From Oscillospiraceae bacterium (lineage in GTDB: Bacteria; Bacillota; Clostridia; Oscillospirales; Ruminococcaceae): 42,987 bases of DNA. The position numbers were made by a program, and so were the translations under genes. The DNA lies in NCBI GenBank assembly GCA_015067145.1, contig SVNA01000016.1:527-43513 (forward strand), in the 5' to 3' direction. Shown piece after piece: positions 34,515-42,907 of this stretch. The notes beneath the pieces are model-generated. The model searched no databases. It was not told where the DNA came from and saw only the letters and a program-made list of their open reading frames with translations. Position 1 is the stretch's first letter. The number at the start of each line of letters is the position of its first letter.

Positions 34515-34544
34515 TATTTAGTACATATTATTAAATATGTTATA

Positions 34545-34784
34545 TATCAACAGCTTGGAAAAAGAGGCAAAAAATCCTTGTTTTTGCAGAGAGCTGCGGT
34601 TTGGTGCAACGCAGTAAAACAACTTTTTTGTGTAGCTTTGGAGCTGAAAAGGTGAAATTTGCAGTAGCCTTTTCCGTAAACCTGCGTTAAAGGCAATTCG
34701 AGTGGATACATTTATGTATCAATTTGGGTGGTACCACGGTTATAGCAATCGTCCCATACATTTTTATGATGGGGCGATTTTTTA
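34545..34784 (+). ncRNA. T-box riboswitch leader of valS
   Basis: The T-box sequence GGGTGGTACCACGG lies at 34726-34739, where an uncharged tRNA acceptor end would pair. Stem I features are seen upstream: AGAGAG and the CTGCG/CGCAG apical stem-loop around GGTGCAA (near 34592-34616), with CAGCT/AGCTG likely at its base. A candidate valine specifier is GTG/GTA at 34630-34634, followed by a purine. The terminator stem is AATCGTCCC (34747-34755) with GGGGCGATT (34771-34779) and six T. The switch should raise valS expression when tRNA-Val is uncharged. Borders and specifier are approximate. Confidence 0.9.
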
Positions 34785-34818
34785 TTTGCTCCAAAAAATC
34801 TTATAAAGGAGAAAAAAG

Positions 34819-37446
34819 ATGAAAGAACTTGAAAAAATCTATGACCCTAAAAAGGTTGAGGACAAAGTTTACAAAAACTGGCTGGAAAACAAATACTTCC
34901 ACGCAGAAATTGACGAGAACAAAACACCTTACACTATTGTTATTCCGCCTCCAAACATCACAGGCCAGCTTCACATGGGTCACGCATTGGACAACACACT
35001 TCAGGATATTCTTATCCGTTACAAGAGAATGCAGGGTTTTGCTGCACTGTGGGTTCCGGGCACAGACCACGCTTCCATCGCTACAGAAGCTAAAATCGTA
35101 GAGGCTATGGCAAAAGAAGGTCTCACAAAAGAAGACCTCGGCCGTGAAAAATTCCTTGAACGTGCATGGGAATGGAAACGCGTTTACGGCGGCAGAATTA
35201 TCGAACAGCTCAAAAAGCTTGGTTCCTCCTGTGACTGGGACAGGGAACGCTTTACTCTTGACGAAGGCTGCTCCAAAGCAGTTAACGAAGTTTTCGTTAA
35301 CCTTTACAACAAAGGCCTTATCTATCAGGGCGAAAGAATTGTTAACTGGTGCCCGCACTGTATGACATCCATCTCTGATGCAGAGGTTGAATTTGAAGAA
35401 CAGGCAGGACATCTCTGGCATATTAAATACCCAATCAAAGACAGCGACGAATACATTGTTGTTGCAACAACAAGACCTGAAACAATGCTTGGCGATACAG
35501 GCGTTGCAGTAGGCGTTGATGACGAAAGATACAAACACCTTGTTGGCAAATCTGTAGTGCTTCCGCTTACAGGCCGTGAAATTCCAATCTTTGAAGACAG
35601 CTATGTTGAAAAAGAATTCGGCACAGGTGCTGTTAAGGTTACACCTGCACACGACCCTAACGACTTTGAAATGGGCGTAAGACACAATCTGCCAATCATC
35701 AAAGTTATGGAACTTGATGCACATATGTGTGCAGATACAGGCAAATATGCAGGTATGGACCGTTACGAAGCAAGAAAAGCTATCGTTGCTGACCTGGAAG
35801 AACAGGGATACCTTGTAAAAATCGAAGACTACGGTCATAATGTAGGTTCCTGCTACCGCTGCCATACAACAATCGAACCAATGATCTCCAAACAGTGGTT
35901 TGTAAAGATGGAACCACTTGCAAAACCAGCTATTGCAGCAGTACGCGGCGGCGAAACAAAATTTGTTCCTGAACGTTTTGACAAAATCTTCTTCCACTGG
36001 ATGGAAAACATCAAGGACTGGTGTATCTCCCGTCAGCTGTGGTGGGGCCACCGTATCCCTGCATGGTACTGTCAGGAATGCGGCGAAGTTATCGTAGCAA
36101 AAGAAACACCGACAGTTTGTCCAAAATGCGGATGTACACATCTTGTTCAGGACGAAGATACTCTTGACACATGGTTCTCCTCTGCTCTCTGGCCATTCTC
36201 CACACTTGGCTGGCCAGACACAGCCAGCGAAGACCTCAAATATTTCTACCCGACAAACACACTTGTTACAGGTTACGATATCATCTTCTTCTGGGTTTCC
36301 CGTATGATCTTCTCAGGTATCGAACACATGGGCGAAGTTCCGTTCGATACAGTATTCATCCACGGTATCGTTCGTGACGAACAGGGCAGAAAAATGTCCA
36401 AATCCCTCGGCAACGGTATCGACCCACTGGAAGTTATCGACCAGTACGGTGCAGATGCACTCCGTTACACACTGGCAACAGGTTCTTCCGCAGGTAACGA
36501 CACACGTTACTCTGACGAAAAGGTTAAAGCTTCCCGTAATTTCAACAACAAACTGTGGAACGCTGCACGCTTTATTCAGATGAACCTTGAGGGCGAACTT
36601 GCAGATGGTCTGCCGGAAAAACTTGAACTGGAAGACAAATGGATTCTCTCCACACTCAACAGTGTTATCAAATCTGCAACAGAAAATATCGAAGGCTATG
36701 ACCTTGGTCTTGCTGCACAGAAAGCAAATGACTTTATCTGGGACTGCATCTGCGATAAATACATCGAAATTGTAAAACTCCGTCTCAACAGTGAAGATAA
36801 GGAAGTTAAAGACAACGCAAGAAGAGTGCTGGTATATGTAATGAAAGAAGCTCTCAAACTTCTCCATCCGTTTATGCCATTCATCACAGAAGAAATCTAC
36901 CTTGCACTTCCAAATGCAGAAGAAACAATCATGACAAGCCAGTGGCCACAGTGGAAAGAAGAACTTGTATTTGAAAGAGAAGAAAAATCTCTTACAAGAA
37001 TTCTCGAGCTTGCAAAATCCATCCGTGCTCTCCGTGCACAGATGCAGGCACACCCGTCCAACAAAACACTGCTTATCATCGAAACACCACATATTGCGGA
37101 CTTTGAACAGGGCATCTACTTTGTAGAAAAATTTGCATTTGCAAAAGAAGTTCAGCTTACAGAAAAATTCGAAGGTGATGCAAAAGCATACTCCCAGGTT
37201 GTTGTGGAAGGTGCACGCGGCTTTATCCCTACAGGTGACCTTGTGGATAAAGAAAAAGAAACAGCACGTCTTAATAAAGAGCTTGCAGGTGTTGAAAAGG
37301 ATATCCAGATTATCTCAGGCAAACTCAACAACCCTGGCTTTATGGCAAAAGCACCTGAAAAACTTGTTGAAACAGAAAAAGCAAAACTTGCAGCTGCACT
37401 CAGCAAAAAAGAAAAAATTCTCGAAAGCTTGGCAGCATTGGGCTAA
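34819..37446 (+). CDS. valS: Valyl-tRNA synthetase
   Basis: This class I synthetase charges tRNA-Val and edits mischarged threonine. HIGH-type motif HMGH lies in PPPNITGQLHMGHAL and the KMSKS loop in GRKMSKSLGNG. Cys pairs CQECGE and CPKCGC near residues 417-440 form a probable zinc knuckle. The last 60 residues are a Lys/Glu-rich coiled coil typical of ValRS that contacts the tRNA. It has 875 residues. The ATG is preceded by AAAGGAG, shortly after the T-box terminator. A strong terminator closes the unit before folC. Confidence 0.98.
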   Translation: MKELEKIYDPKKVEDKVYKNWLENKYFHAEIDENKTPYTIVIPPPNITGQLHMGHALDNTLQDILIRYKRMQGFAALWVPGTDHASIATEAKIVEAMAKEGLTKEDLGREKFLERAWEWKRVYGGRIIEQLKKLGSSCDWDRERFTLDEGCSKAVNEVFVNLYNKGLIYQGERIVNWCPHCMTSISDAEVEFEEQAGHLWHIKYPIKDSDEYIVVATTRPETMLGDTGVAVGVDDERYKHLVGKSVVLPLTGREIPIFEDSYVEKEFGTGAVKVTPAHDPNDFEMGVRHNLPIIKVMELDAHMCADTGKYAGMDRYEARKAIVADLEEQGYLVKIEDYGHNVGSCYRCHTTIEPMISKQWFVKMEPLAKPAIAAVRGGETKFVPERFDKIFFHWMENIKDWCISRQLWWGHRIPAWYCQECGEVIVAKETPTVCPKCGCTHLVQDEDTLDTWFSSALWPFSTLGWPDTASEDLKYFYPTNTLVTGYDIIFFWVSRMIFSGIEHMGEVPFDTVFIHGIVRDEQGRKMSKSLGNGIDPLEVIDQYGADALRYTLATGSSAGNDTRYSDEKVKASRNFNNKLWNAARFIQMNLEGELADGLPEKLELEDKWILSTLNSVIKSATENIEGYDLGLAAQKANDFIWDCICDKYIEIVKLRLNSEDKEVKDNARRVLVYVMKEALKLLHPFMPFITEEIYLALPNAEETIMTSQWPQWKEELVFEREEKSLTRILELAKSIRALRAQMQAHPSNKTLLIIETPHIADFEQGIYFVEKFAFAKEVQLTEKFEGDAKAYSQVVVEGARGFIPTGDLVDKEKETARLNKELAGVEKDIQIISGKLNNPGFMAKAPEKLVETEKAKLAAALSKKEKILESLAALG

Positions 37447-37455
37447 TATGTTAAT

Positions 37456-37494
37456 ATATAACCGTGGAAATAATTCCGCGGTTATATTTTTTTA
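37456..37494 (+). terminator. Rho-independent terminator after valS
   Basis: A 14-base-pair stem (37456-37469 with 37474-37487, one G-T pair), a four-base loop and a T-run. Confidence 0.93.
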
Positions 37495-37520
37495 TCAAAA
37501 TAAATTTTCAGAGGTACACT

Positions 37521-38795
37521 ATGACCTATAACGAAGCACTGGAATATATACACTCACGCCCGAGGTTGAAAAACACCGACAACCGCCGTGCAATGCGTCT
37601 GCTGCTGGAAAGTCTGGGCAATCCGCAGGATAAACTGGATATTGTTCACATTGCAGGCACAAACGGCAAGGGCAGCTGTGCCAAAATGCTCAGCAATGTG
37701 CTGCATCAGGCGGGTTATAAAACAGGGCTTAATATCTCTCCCTTTGTTATCGATTTCCGTGAACGCTTTACCATAAACGGTGAATTTATCAGCGAAGAAA
37801 CCCTTGCACAGCTCACCGAAAGGGTAAAGGAAAAACAGGAATATATATGGGAAGAATATCAGCTTGAACTTGTTGAATTTGAAATTGTAACCGCCATCGC
37901 TTTCTGTTATTTCGGGATGGAAAAATGCGATATTATCTGCCTTGAAGTCGGTATCGGCGGCAGAGAAGACTCCACAAATGTTATAAAAGACAGTCTCCTG
38001 TCCTGTATTATGAATATCAGCTTTGACCACACCGATATGCTGGGGGAAACTATAGAAGAAATTGCATATCAGAAAGCGGGTATTATAAAACCCAACCAGA
38101 CTGTTATTGCCTATCCGGCTATGAATAAAAAGGCTTTGGAGGTTATAAAAGCCGAGGCGGAAAAGCAGGATACAAAGCTGATTGTACCTGATATAAGCAA
38201 TTTATCTGTTGAGCACAAGGACAGGTTCTGTGATGTTATGAGCTATAATGACATGGTTATAAAACAGAGTTTTACAGGCCGGCACCAGAGTTATAATACT
38301 TCGGTGGTTATCGAGGCGGCAAAGGCACTTAACCGCAGCGGCAGATTTAAAATTACAGATGAAAATATAGTAAAAGGCATCGAGGCTGCAAAATTTCCTG
38401 CAAGGATAGAGATTTTCAGCAAAGAACCGCTCGTAATTCTTGACGGTGCACATAACCTTGACGGTGTGACAGCACTTAAAAATGTTCTGGAAACAAACGG
38501 GGTGAAAAATCTCACTGCGGTGTGGGCATCCCTTTCCGACAAACAGCCGGAAAAGCTTATAGAGTCCATGGCACCGTTTATAAGCAAACTGTATACGGTT
38601 GATATTTTCGGCTCCCGTGCAATTCCAAAAGCGGAGCTGGCAGATATGGCACAAAAATATGTAACCGACTGTACAGCAGCAGAAAGCCTTGAAGCGGCAA
38701 TTAAAACAGCTATAGACAGAGGGGAAGATCTGCTGGTGTTCGGCTCTTTGTATCTTGCCAGTGACGCACGAAAAATTATTATGGAAAAACTTTAA
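37521..38795 (+). CDS. folC: Folylpolyglutamate synthase / dihydrofolate synthase
   Basis: FolC adds glutamates to folates and, in bifunctional forms, makes dihydrofolate from dihydropteroate. The Mur-ligase-like fold shows the P-loop HIAGTNGKGSC, ISPFVIDFRERFTING, EVGIGGREDSTN, ISFDHTDMLG and near the end LDGAHNLDG. It has 424 residues. I take the ATG giving MTYNEALEYIHS, behind AGAGG; the longer open frame crosses the valS terminator. folC commonly follows valS in Firmicutes. Whether both activities are present cannot be told by eye. Confidence 0.95.
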   Translation: MTYNEALEYIHSRPRLKNTDNRRAMRLLLESLGNPQDKLDIVHIAGTNGKGSCAKMLSNVLHQAGYKTGLNISPFVIDFRERFTINGEFISEETLAQLTERVKEKQEYIWEEYQLELVEFEIVTAIAFCYFGMEKCDIICLEVGIGGREDSTNVIKDSLLSCIMNISFDHTDMLGETIEEIAYQKAGIIKPNQTVIAYPAMNKKALEVIKAEAEKQDTKLIVPDISNLSVEHKDRFCDVMSYNDMVIKQSFTGRHQSYNTSVVIEAAKALNRSGRFKITDENIVKGIEAAKFPARIEIFSKEPLVILDGAHNLDGVTALKNVLETNGVKNLTAVWASLSDKQPEKLIESMAPFISKLYTVDIFGSRAIPKAELADMAQKYVTDCTAAESLEAAIKTAIDRGEDLLVFGSLYLASDARKIIMEKL

Positions 38796-38823
38796 ACATA
38801 CAACCTGATACGACATAATTTTT

Positions 38824-38866
38824 AAGACATATCCTATATCATTGTTGATAGGATATGTCTTTTTTA
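38824..38866 (+). terminator. Rho-independent terminator after folC
   Basis: A 14-base-pair perfect stem (38824-38837 with 38848-38861) with a T-run at 38860-38865. Confidence 0.92.
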
Positions 38867-38875
38867 TTGCATAAA
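38850..38875 (+). promoter_or_regulatory. Weak sigma-H-like promoter candidate before spoIIAA
   Basis: AGGATAT (38850-38856), 12 bases and GCATAAA (38869-38875) have the spacing of sigma-H promoters. The -35 agrees with AGGAWWT, but the -10 matches RnnGAAT poorly. It overlaps the folC terminator. In Bacillus the spoIIA operon uses sigma-H. Confidence 0.3.
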
Positions 38876-38896
38876 TTTTTAAAGAGGTGAAAAACA

Positions 38897-39208
38897 TTGG
38901 CTAATGTAGAATTCGAAACCAAAAACAATCAGCTGATAATTTATATATCGGGAGAGATCGACCACCACAGTGCGTTTTCCATAAAGGATATTATTGATGC
39001 ACAGATTTTAAACAGGTCACCTCAGATAGCGGTAATGAACTTTGAAAAGGTAACCTTTATGGATTCATCGGGGATAGGACTTATCCTTGCAAGGTATAAA
39101 TTCTGTCAGAATTGCGGGACAAGCCTTTATGTTCAGGGAATAAGCTATCAGACACAAAAAATCCTCAGCCTTGCAGGAATAAAAACAATAAAAGAAATAA
39201 CCAATTAG
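38897..39208 (+). CDS. spoIIAA: Anti-sigma F factor antagonist SpoIIAA
   Basis: A STAS-domain protein that, when unphosphorylated, releases sigma F from SpoIIAB in the forespore. It has 103 residues, with the phosphorylation site in FMDSSGIGL (Ser57 and Ser58; Ser58 aligns with the Bacillus site). The start is a TTG behind AAAGAGGTGA with six bases between; ATG codons are absent nearby. It leads the three-gene sporulation operon, and spoIIAB begins nine bases after its stop. Confidence 0.95.
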   Translation: MANVEFETKNNQLIIYISGEIDHHSAFSIKDIIDAQILNRSPQIAVMNFEKVTFMDSSGIGLILARYKFCQNCGTSLYVQGISYQTQKILSLAGIKTIKEITN

Positions 39209-39217
39209 GAGCAGATA

Positions 39218-39667
39218 ATGAAATCACAGAACTTTATAAAACTCAACTTCCCATCAAAATCGGTAAATGAAGGTTTTGCCCGTGCAACAGTGGCGGCATT
39301 CTGCACTCAGCTGGATCCTACAGTGGAACAGATAAACGATATAAAAACCGCAGTGAGCGAAGCGGTGACCAACTGTATAGTTCATGGTTATCGGGACACC
39401 TTCGGTATTGTCTACATAACAGCCACAATAACCGACAGCACCGTTACGATAAAAATTGCGGACAAGGGTATAGGCATTGAAGATGTAAGCCGGGCGATGC
39501 AGCCTATGTTTACCACAGATCCCCATGGCGAACGTGCAGGCATAGGATTTGCGGTTATGCAGTCCTTTATGGACAGTGTAAAGGTAAAATCAACTCCCGG
39601 TAAAGGCACAAGGGTTGTTATGACAAAAAAGATAAAATCGAGGGAACAGAATGTCATTACAGCTTAA
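39218..39667 (+). CDS. spoIIAB: Anti-sigma F factor SpoIIAB (serine kinase)
   Basis: A GHKL-fold protein kinase that holds sigma F inactive and phosphorylates SpoIIAA. The ATP-binding N box is AVSEAVTNCIVHGY, the G1 box IADKGIGIED and the G2 box GERAGIGFAVMQSFMD. The 149 residues match the family. TTAGGAGCAG precedes the ATG. The last 17 bases overlap sigF in another frame, coupling their translation. Confidence 0.96.
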   Translation: MKSQNFIKLNFPSKSVNEGFARATVAAFCTQLDPTVEQINDIKTAVSEAVTNCIVHGYRDTFGIVYITATITDSTVTIKIADKGIGIEDVSRAMQPMFTTDPHGERAGIGFAVMQSFMDSVKVKSTPGKGTRVVMTKKIKSREQNVITA

Positions 39668-40328
39668 ATTGCAGCGGGAAGAATTTATAAAAAACAATAT
39701 GGGACTTGTACACTCCTGTGCAAAACGCTTCAAAGGCAAAGGTATAGAGTATGAAGAGATGTTTGCAGCAGGATGTGTAGGTCTCATAAAAGCATATGAT
39801 GCTTTTGATGATAGCCGCGGGGTGCAGTTTTCCACCTATGCAGTACCTGTTATTCTTGGAGAAATAAAAAAACTTTTCCGCGACGGCGGAATGCTCAAGG
39901 TTACAAGAAGTATAAAGGAACTTTCTCTTAAAGTCAGTTATGCACGGGAAATCCTGCAGAAGCAGCTTGGACAGGAGCCTACAGTAAAAGAAATTGCCGA
40001 ACATCTTGGCGTATCATCGGAGGATGTGGCCCAGGCAATAACGGTTTCCACTCCGCCTATGTCTCTCACAGCAATTTTTGAAGATGATGACAACAACTGC
40101 GAGTTTGACATACCGGTTGAGAGCGATGAGGAAAATATGGCAAATATGATGGGGCTGAAATATGCCATATCCGATCTGGATAAAGAAGAAAAACAGATTA
40201 TATATCTTCGTTTTTTTCAGAATAAAACCCAATCGGTAACAGCACAGCTGCTGGGCAAAACTCAGGTGCAGATTTCCCGTCAGGAACGAAAGATAATACA
40301 GAAGATGCGAAAAAAATTTATGGAATAA
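39651..40328 (+). CDS. sigF: RNA polymerase sigma factor SigF (SpoIIAC)
   Basis: The first forespore-specific sigma factor. A 225-residue sigma-70-type protein without region 1.1: region 2 has FAAGCVGLIKAYDAFDDSRGVQFSTYAVPVILGEIKKLFRD, region 3 has VTRSIKELSLKVSYAREILQ and EPTVKEIAEHLGVS, and region 4 has KEEKQIIYLRFFQNKTQSVTAQLLGKTQVQISRQE. Its start overlaps spoIIAB by 17 bases. No spoVA genes follow; instead a YczE-type gene with its own promoter begins about 105 bases later. Confidence 0.96.
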   Translation: MSLQLKLQREEFIKNNMGLVHSCAKRFKGKGIEYEEMFAAGCVGLIKAYDAFDDSRGVQFSTYAVPVILGEIKKLFRDGGMLKVTRSIKELSLKVSYAREILQKQLGQEPTVKEIAEHLGVSSEDVAQAITVSTPPMSLTAIFEDDDNNCEFDIPVESDEENMANMMGLKYAISDLDKEEKQIIYLRFFQNKTQSVTAQLLGKTQVQISRQERKIIQKMRKKFME

Positions 40329-40344
40329 TAAAAAGAATTAATAT

Positions 40345-40357
40345 GGACAAATTGTCC
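40345..40357. promoter_or_regulatory. Palindrome GGACAA-A-TTGTCC before the first YczE gene
   Basis: A perfect six-base inverted repeat around one central base, ending eight bases before the -35 of the promoter below. It is operator-like in size and placement. The binding protein, if any, is unknown. Confidence 0.4.
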
Positions 40358-40364
40358 GAATTTG

Positions 40365-40393
40365 TTGTAAATAAAAACAGACTGTGGTACAAT
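40365..40393 (+). promoter_or_regulatory. Promoter of the first YczE-family gene
   Basis: TTGTAA (40365-40370), 17 bases, TACAAT (40388-40393) with an upstream TG (TGGTACAAT), a strong extended -10 arrangement. Confidence 0.7.
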
Positions 40394-40432
40394 GACCTCA
40401 AATGGAAAAGTATATTGAAAAGAGGTTTTGTT

Positions 40433-41122
40433 ATGCAGGATATATCTTGGAAAGGCTATGCAAAACGTATATTTGTAGTAACTTTTGGTCTGGTGTTTGC
40501 AGCTTACGGTGTAGGCCTCACAGTAACAGCGGAATTAGGTGTAAGTCCATGGGATGTTTTCAGCCAGGGTGTTGCACTTCAGCTGACAAAGGTGCTGGGC
40601 AGAGAGGTTATGATGGGTACAATCACACAGATAACAGCAGCACTGGTTATTCTGGTAGATATTGCCCTCAAGGAAAAAATCGGTGTAGCCACAATTATAG
40701 ATACATGTATTTTTGGCGGAGCACTCAACTTTTTCTTAAAGCACAATATGCTTCCGTATCCACAGGCTTTCCCTGTAAAATTTGTTCTGATGGTGCTGGG
40801 ATATTTTATCTGGGGTCTTGGTATTTATATCTATATGAAACCGGCTCTTGGGGCAGGTCCAAAGGACGCACTGTTTGTAATTTTTGCAAAACGTAAAATT
40901 CCTGTAGCTATTGCCAAAAACTCCATTGAAGCGGTTGTATTTGTAATCGGATGGCTCATGGGCGGCACAATAGGCATAGGCACAGTTGTTGCTGTCTTTG
41001 CAATGGGATATATAATTGAATTCTGGTTTAAAGTGTTTAAATTTGATGTTACCACTGTTAAAAACGAATCTGTTTTTGACACGGCGAAAAATATGAAAAA
41101 GCTTTTGTCAAAGCAGTCGTAA
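40433..41122 (+). CDS. YczE/YyaS/YitT-family membrane protein, copy 1
   Basis: A 229-residue polytopic protein with five to six membrane helices and the family hallmarks GVSPWDVFSQG, GREVMMGTITQI, GAGPKDALFVIF and GTIGIGTVVAVF. Bacillus YczE lies beside the sfp gene and affects bacillaene production; no biochemical function is firmly known. I choose the ATG giving MQDISWKGYAKR, with AAAGAGG seven bases upstream. The open frame runs 30 codons further, but that part covers the promoter. This is the first of three tandem paralogues that share the [IS]-x-K-G-Y-x-K-R start. Confidence 0.85.
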   Translation: MQDISWKGYAKRIFVVTFGLVFAAYGVGLTVTAELGVSPWDVFSQGVALQLTKVLGREVMMGTITQITAALVILVDIALKEKIGVATIIDTCIFGGALNFFLKHNMLPYPQAFPVKFVLMVLGYFIWGLGIYIYMKPALGAGPKDALFVIFAKRKIPVAIAKNSIEAVVFVIGWLMGGTIGIGTVVAVFAMGYIIEFWFKVFKFDVTTVKNESVFDTAKNMKKLLSKQS

Positions 41123-41162
41123 AATTAATGATTATTGAATAAAAAACAGAAGGTTAACATCT

Positions 41163-41855
41163 ATGAAAACATCAAAAATTTCCATCAAAGGATATCTTAA
41201 AAGATTTATTATGCTCACAGCAGGTCTGCTTATAGCATCTTATGGCATATGCATGACGGTTAACAGCCAGCTTGGTATTAGTCCATGGGATGTTTTTGCC
41301 CAGGGGCTTGCATTCAAACTTTCGGATATAACAGGAAACACATATACTCTTGGTACTCTCACACGCTGGATTGGCTGGGTTGTGCTGGTGCTTGCTGTGA
41401 TACTGCGGGAAAAGGTAGGATTTGGCACAATATACGACATTTTAATTGTAGGTACTTTTATCAACTTTTACAGCGGAAACAATCTTGTGCCTGCACCCGA
41501 AAGTTTTGTGTTTAGATTTATATTGCTTATCGGCGGATTTATAGTCTGGTCTTTCGGCGTTTATTTCTATCTTGCAGCAGAATTGGGGGCAGGTCCCCGC
41601 GACAGTCTTATGGCAGCACTGTCCAAACGCGGCCTGCCTGTAAATATTGCAAAAAATGCAATCGAAGCAGTTGTGTTTGTAATCGGCTGGATCTGCGGAG
41701 GCACAGTGGGTATCGGTACGGTAATTGCAGTATTCATTATGGGATATCTTCTCAAATTCTGGTTTGCGGTTTTTAAATTTGATCTGACAAAAGCAGAAAA
41801 TGAGTCTCTCCTTGATACAGCAAAAAATGTAGCGAAAATTTTTTCAAAAGCATAA
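41163..41855 (+). CDS. YczE-family membrane protein, copy 2
   Basis: A 230-residue paralogue of the preceding gene, 40 bases downstream. It keeps LGISPWDVFAQG, the LGAGPRDSLMAALSKRGLP segment and GGTVGIGTVIAVF. The middle is the most divergent of the three copies (NTYTLGTLTRWIGW replaces EVMMGTITQI). The ATG follows AGAAGG. No promoter of its own is seen, so it probably shares a transcript with copy 1. A weak hairpin lies after it. Confidence 0.85.
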   Translation: MKTSKISIKGYLKRFIMLTAGLLIASYGICMTVNSQLGISPWDVFAQGLAFKLSDITGNTYTLGTLTRWIGWVVLVLAVILREKVGFGTIYDILIVGTFINFYSGNNLVPAPESFVFRFILLIGGFIVWSFGVYFYLAAELGAGPRDSLMAALSKRGLPVNIAKNAIEAVVFVIGWICGGTVGIGTVIAVFIMGYLLKFWFAVFKFDLTKAENESLLDTAKNVAKIFSKA

Positions 41856-41894
41856 TATTAATGGTAAATAATTATATATAATATATAAGGATAT

Positions 41895-41921
41895 AGGGCG
41901 GAGAACATCCGCCTTATTTTA
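41895..41921 (+). terminator. Weak terminator after YczE copy 2
   Basis: GGCGGA (41897-41902) pairs with TCCGCC (41908-41913), followed by TTATTTTAT. The T-run is broken, so it may only partly stop transcription. Confidence 0.65.
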
Positions 41922-41982
41922 TGCTTGGAAACGATGAAAATTTATGATAAACTATACTGGATCACGATTTTGGAGAATACAT

Positions 41983-42660
41983 ATGAAAGATTTATCAATT
42001 AAAGGATATATAAAAAGAGTTTTGCTGGTTGTTCTGGGATTAGCCTTAAGTGCATACGGTATAGGTATGACAATCTATGCAGATTTAGGCCTTGCTCCGT
42101 GGGATGTTTTCAATCAGGGTGTATCAATCCAGCTGCAGAAGCATTTTGGCATAGAGGTTATGATGGGGACCGTGTCGCAGGTGACCTGTGCTTTTATTAT
42201 AATAATAGTATTATTATTAAAAGAACCAATCGGCATATCAACAATTCTGGATACAATTCTGTTCGGAGGTTTTCTCAACTTCTTTATGAAGCATAATCTG
42301 CTGCCTTCAACAGAAATTTATGTAATGAGATTTGTTATCCTTGGAGCAGGTTTTATCATCTGGGCAATCGGTGTATATATGTATATGCAGCCACAGCTTG
42401 GTGCAGGCCCGAGGGACAGCCTTATGATAGCTTTTGCAAAAAGAGGTGTATCGGTAAGCATTGCACGAAACTCCACAGAATTATTTGCTCTTATAGTAGG
42501 CTGGATTTGTGGCGGCAAGGTTGGCATAGGTACAGTAATTTCAGTTTTCTTTATTGGGTATGTGCTGCAGATAGTGTTTAAAATTGTAAAATTCGATGCA
42601 ACAAAGATAAAAAATGAATCTATAATTGAAACCTCAAAAAATATATTCAGAATACAGTAA
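41983..42660 (+). CDS. YczE-family membrane protein, copy 3
   Basis: A 225-residue paralogue, closer to copy 1 than to copy 2 in the middle (EVMMGTVSQVTC). Motifs are LGLAPWDVFNQG, LGAGPRDSLMIAFAKRG and GKVGIGTVISVFF. I start it at the ATG giving MKDLSIKGYIKR behind TTTTGGAG. A partial promoter (TTGGAA at 41925-41930, 17 bases, TAAACT) may serve it. It is the last gene before the rRNA-type promoters. Confidence 0.85.
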   Translation: MKDLSIKGYIKRVLLVVLGLALSAYGIGMTIYADLGLAPWDVFNQGVSIQLQKHFGIEVMMGTVSQVTCAFIIIIVLLLKEPIGISTILDTILFGGFLNFFMKHNLLPSTEIYVMRFVILGAGFIIWAIGVYMYMQPQLGAGPRDSLMIAFAKRGVSVSIARNSTELFALIVGWICGGKVGIGTVISVFFIGYVLQIVFKIVKFDATKIKNESIIETSKNIFRIQ

Positions 42661-42808
42661 AATAGTGTAATGGTAATAAATTTTGATATATAGTAAATTA
42701 GTTTTATAGATTTATAAGGCGTTTTGACCATTTTGTGTAAAAGAATACAACGCAGACTCTAAAAAACTATGGAAAACTTACAAAGATAAAAAAATTGTAA
42801 AAAAACGC

Positions 42809-42836
42809 TTGCAAAAAAAATAAAACCGTGTATAAT
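42809..42836 (+). promoter_or_regulatory. rRNA-operon-type promoter P1
   Basis: TTGCAA (42809-42814), a 16-base spacer and a perfect TATAAT (42831-42836), within long A-runs that can act as an UP element. A CTGAC/GTCAG hairpin follows. Confidence 0.75.
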
Positions 42837-42907
42837 ATAAAACACTGACACCCCAAAAGGTAGTCAGGCCCAAACGAAAAAAACTTGAAAAAACTTGAAA
42901 AAAGTTA

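Noticed and set aside
34801-36141. A 446-codon open frame on the minus strand
   Set aside because: Antisense to valS, Cys/Phe-rich, with no ribosome binding site or domain; valS is unambiguous.
40343-40432. N-terminal extension of YczE copy 1 from an earlier ATG
   Set aside because: The extension spans the probable promoter and lacks a ribosome binding site; the later ATG has AAAGAGG and aligns with the other two copies.
42885-42905. Two AAAAAACTTG direct repeats before promoter P2, considered as an iteron or attachment site
   Set aside because: Only two copies in an A-rich tract, better explained as UP-element-like DNA in front of an rRNA promoter.
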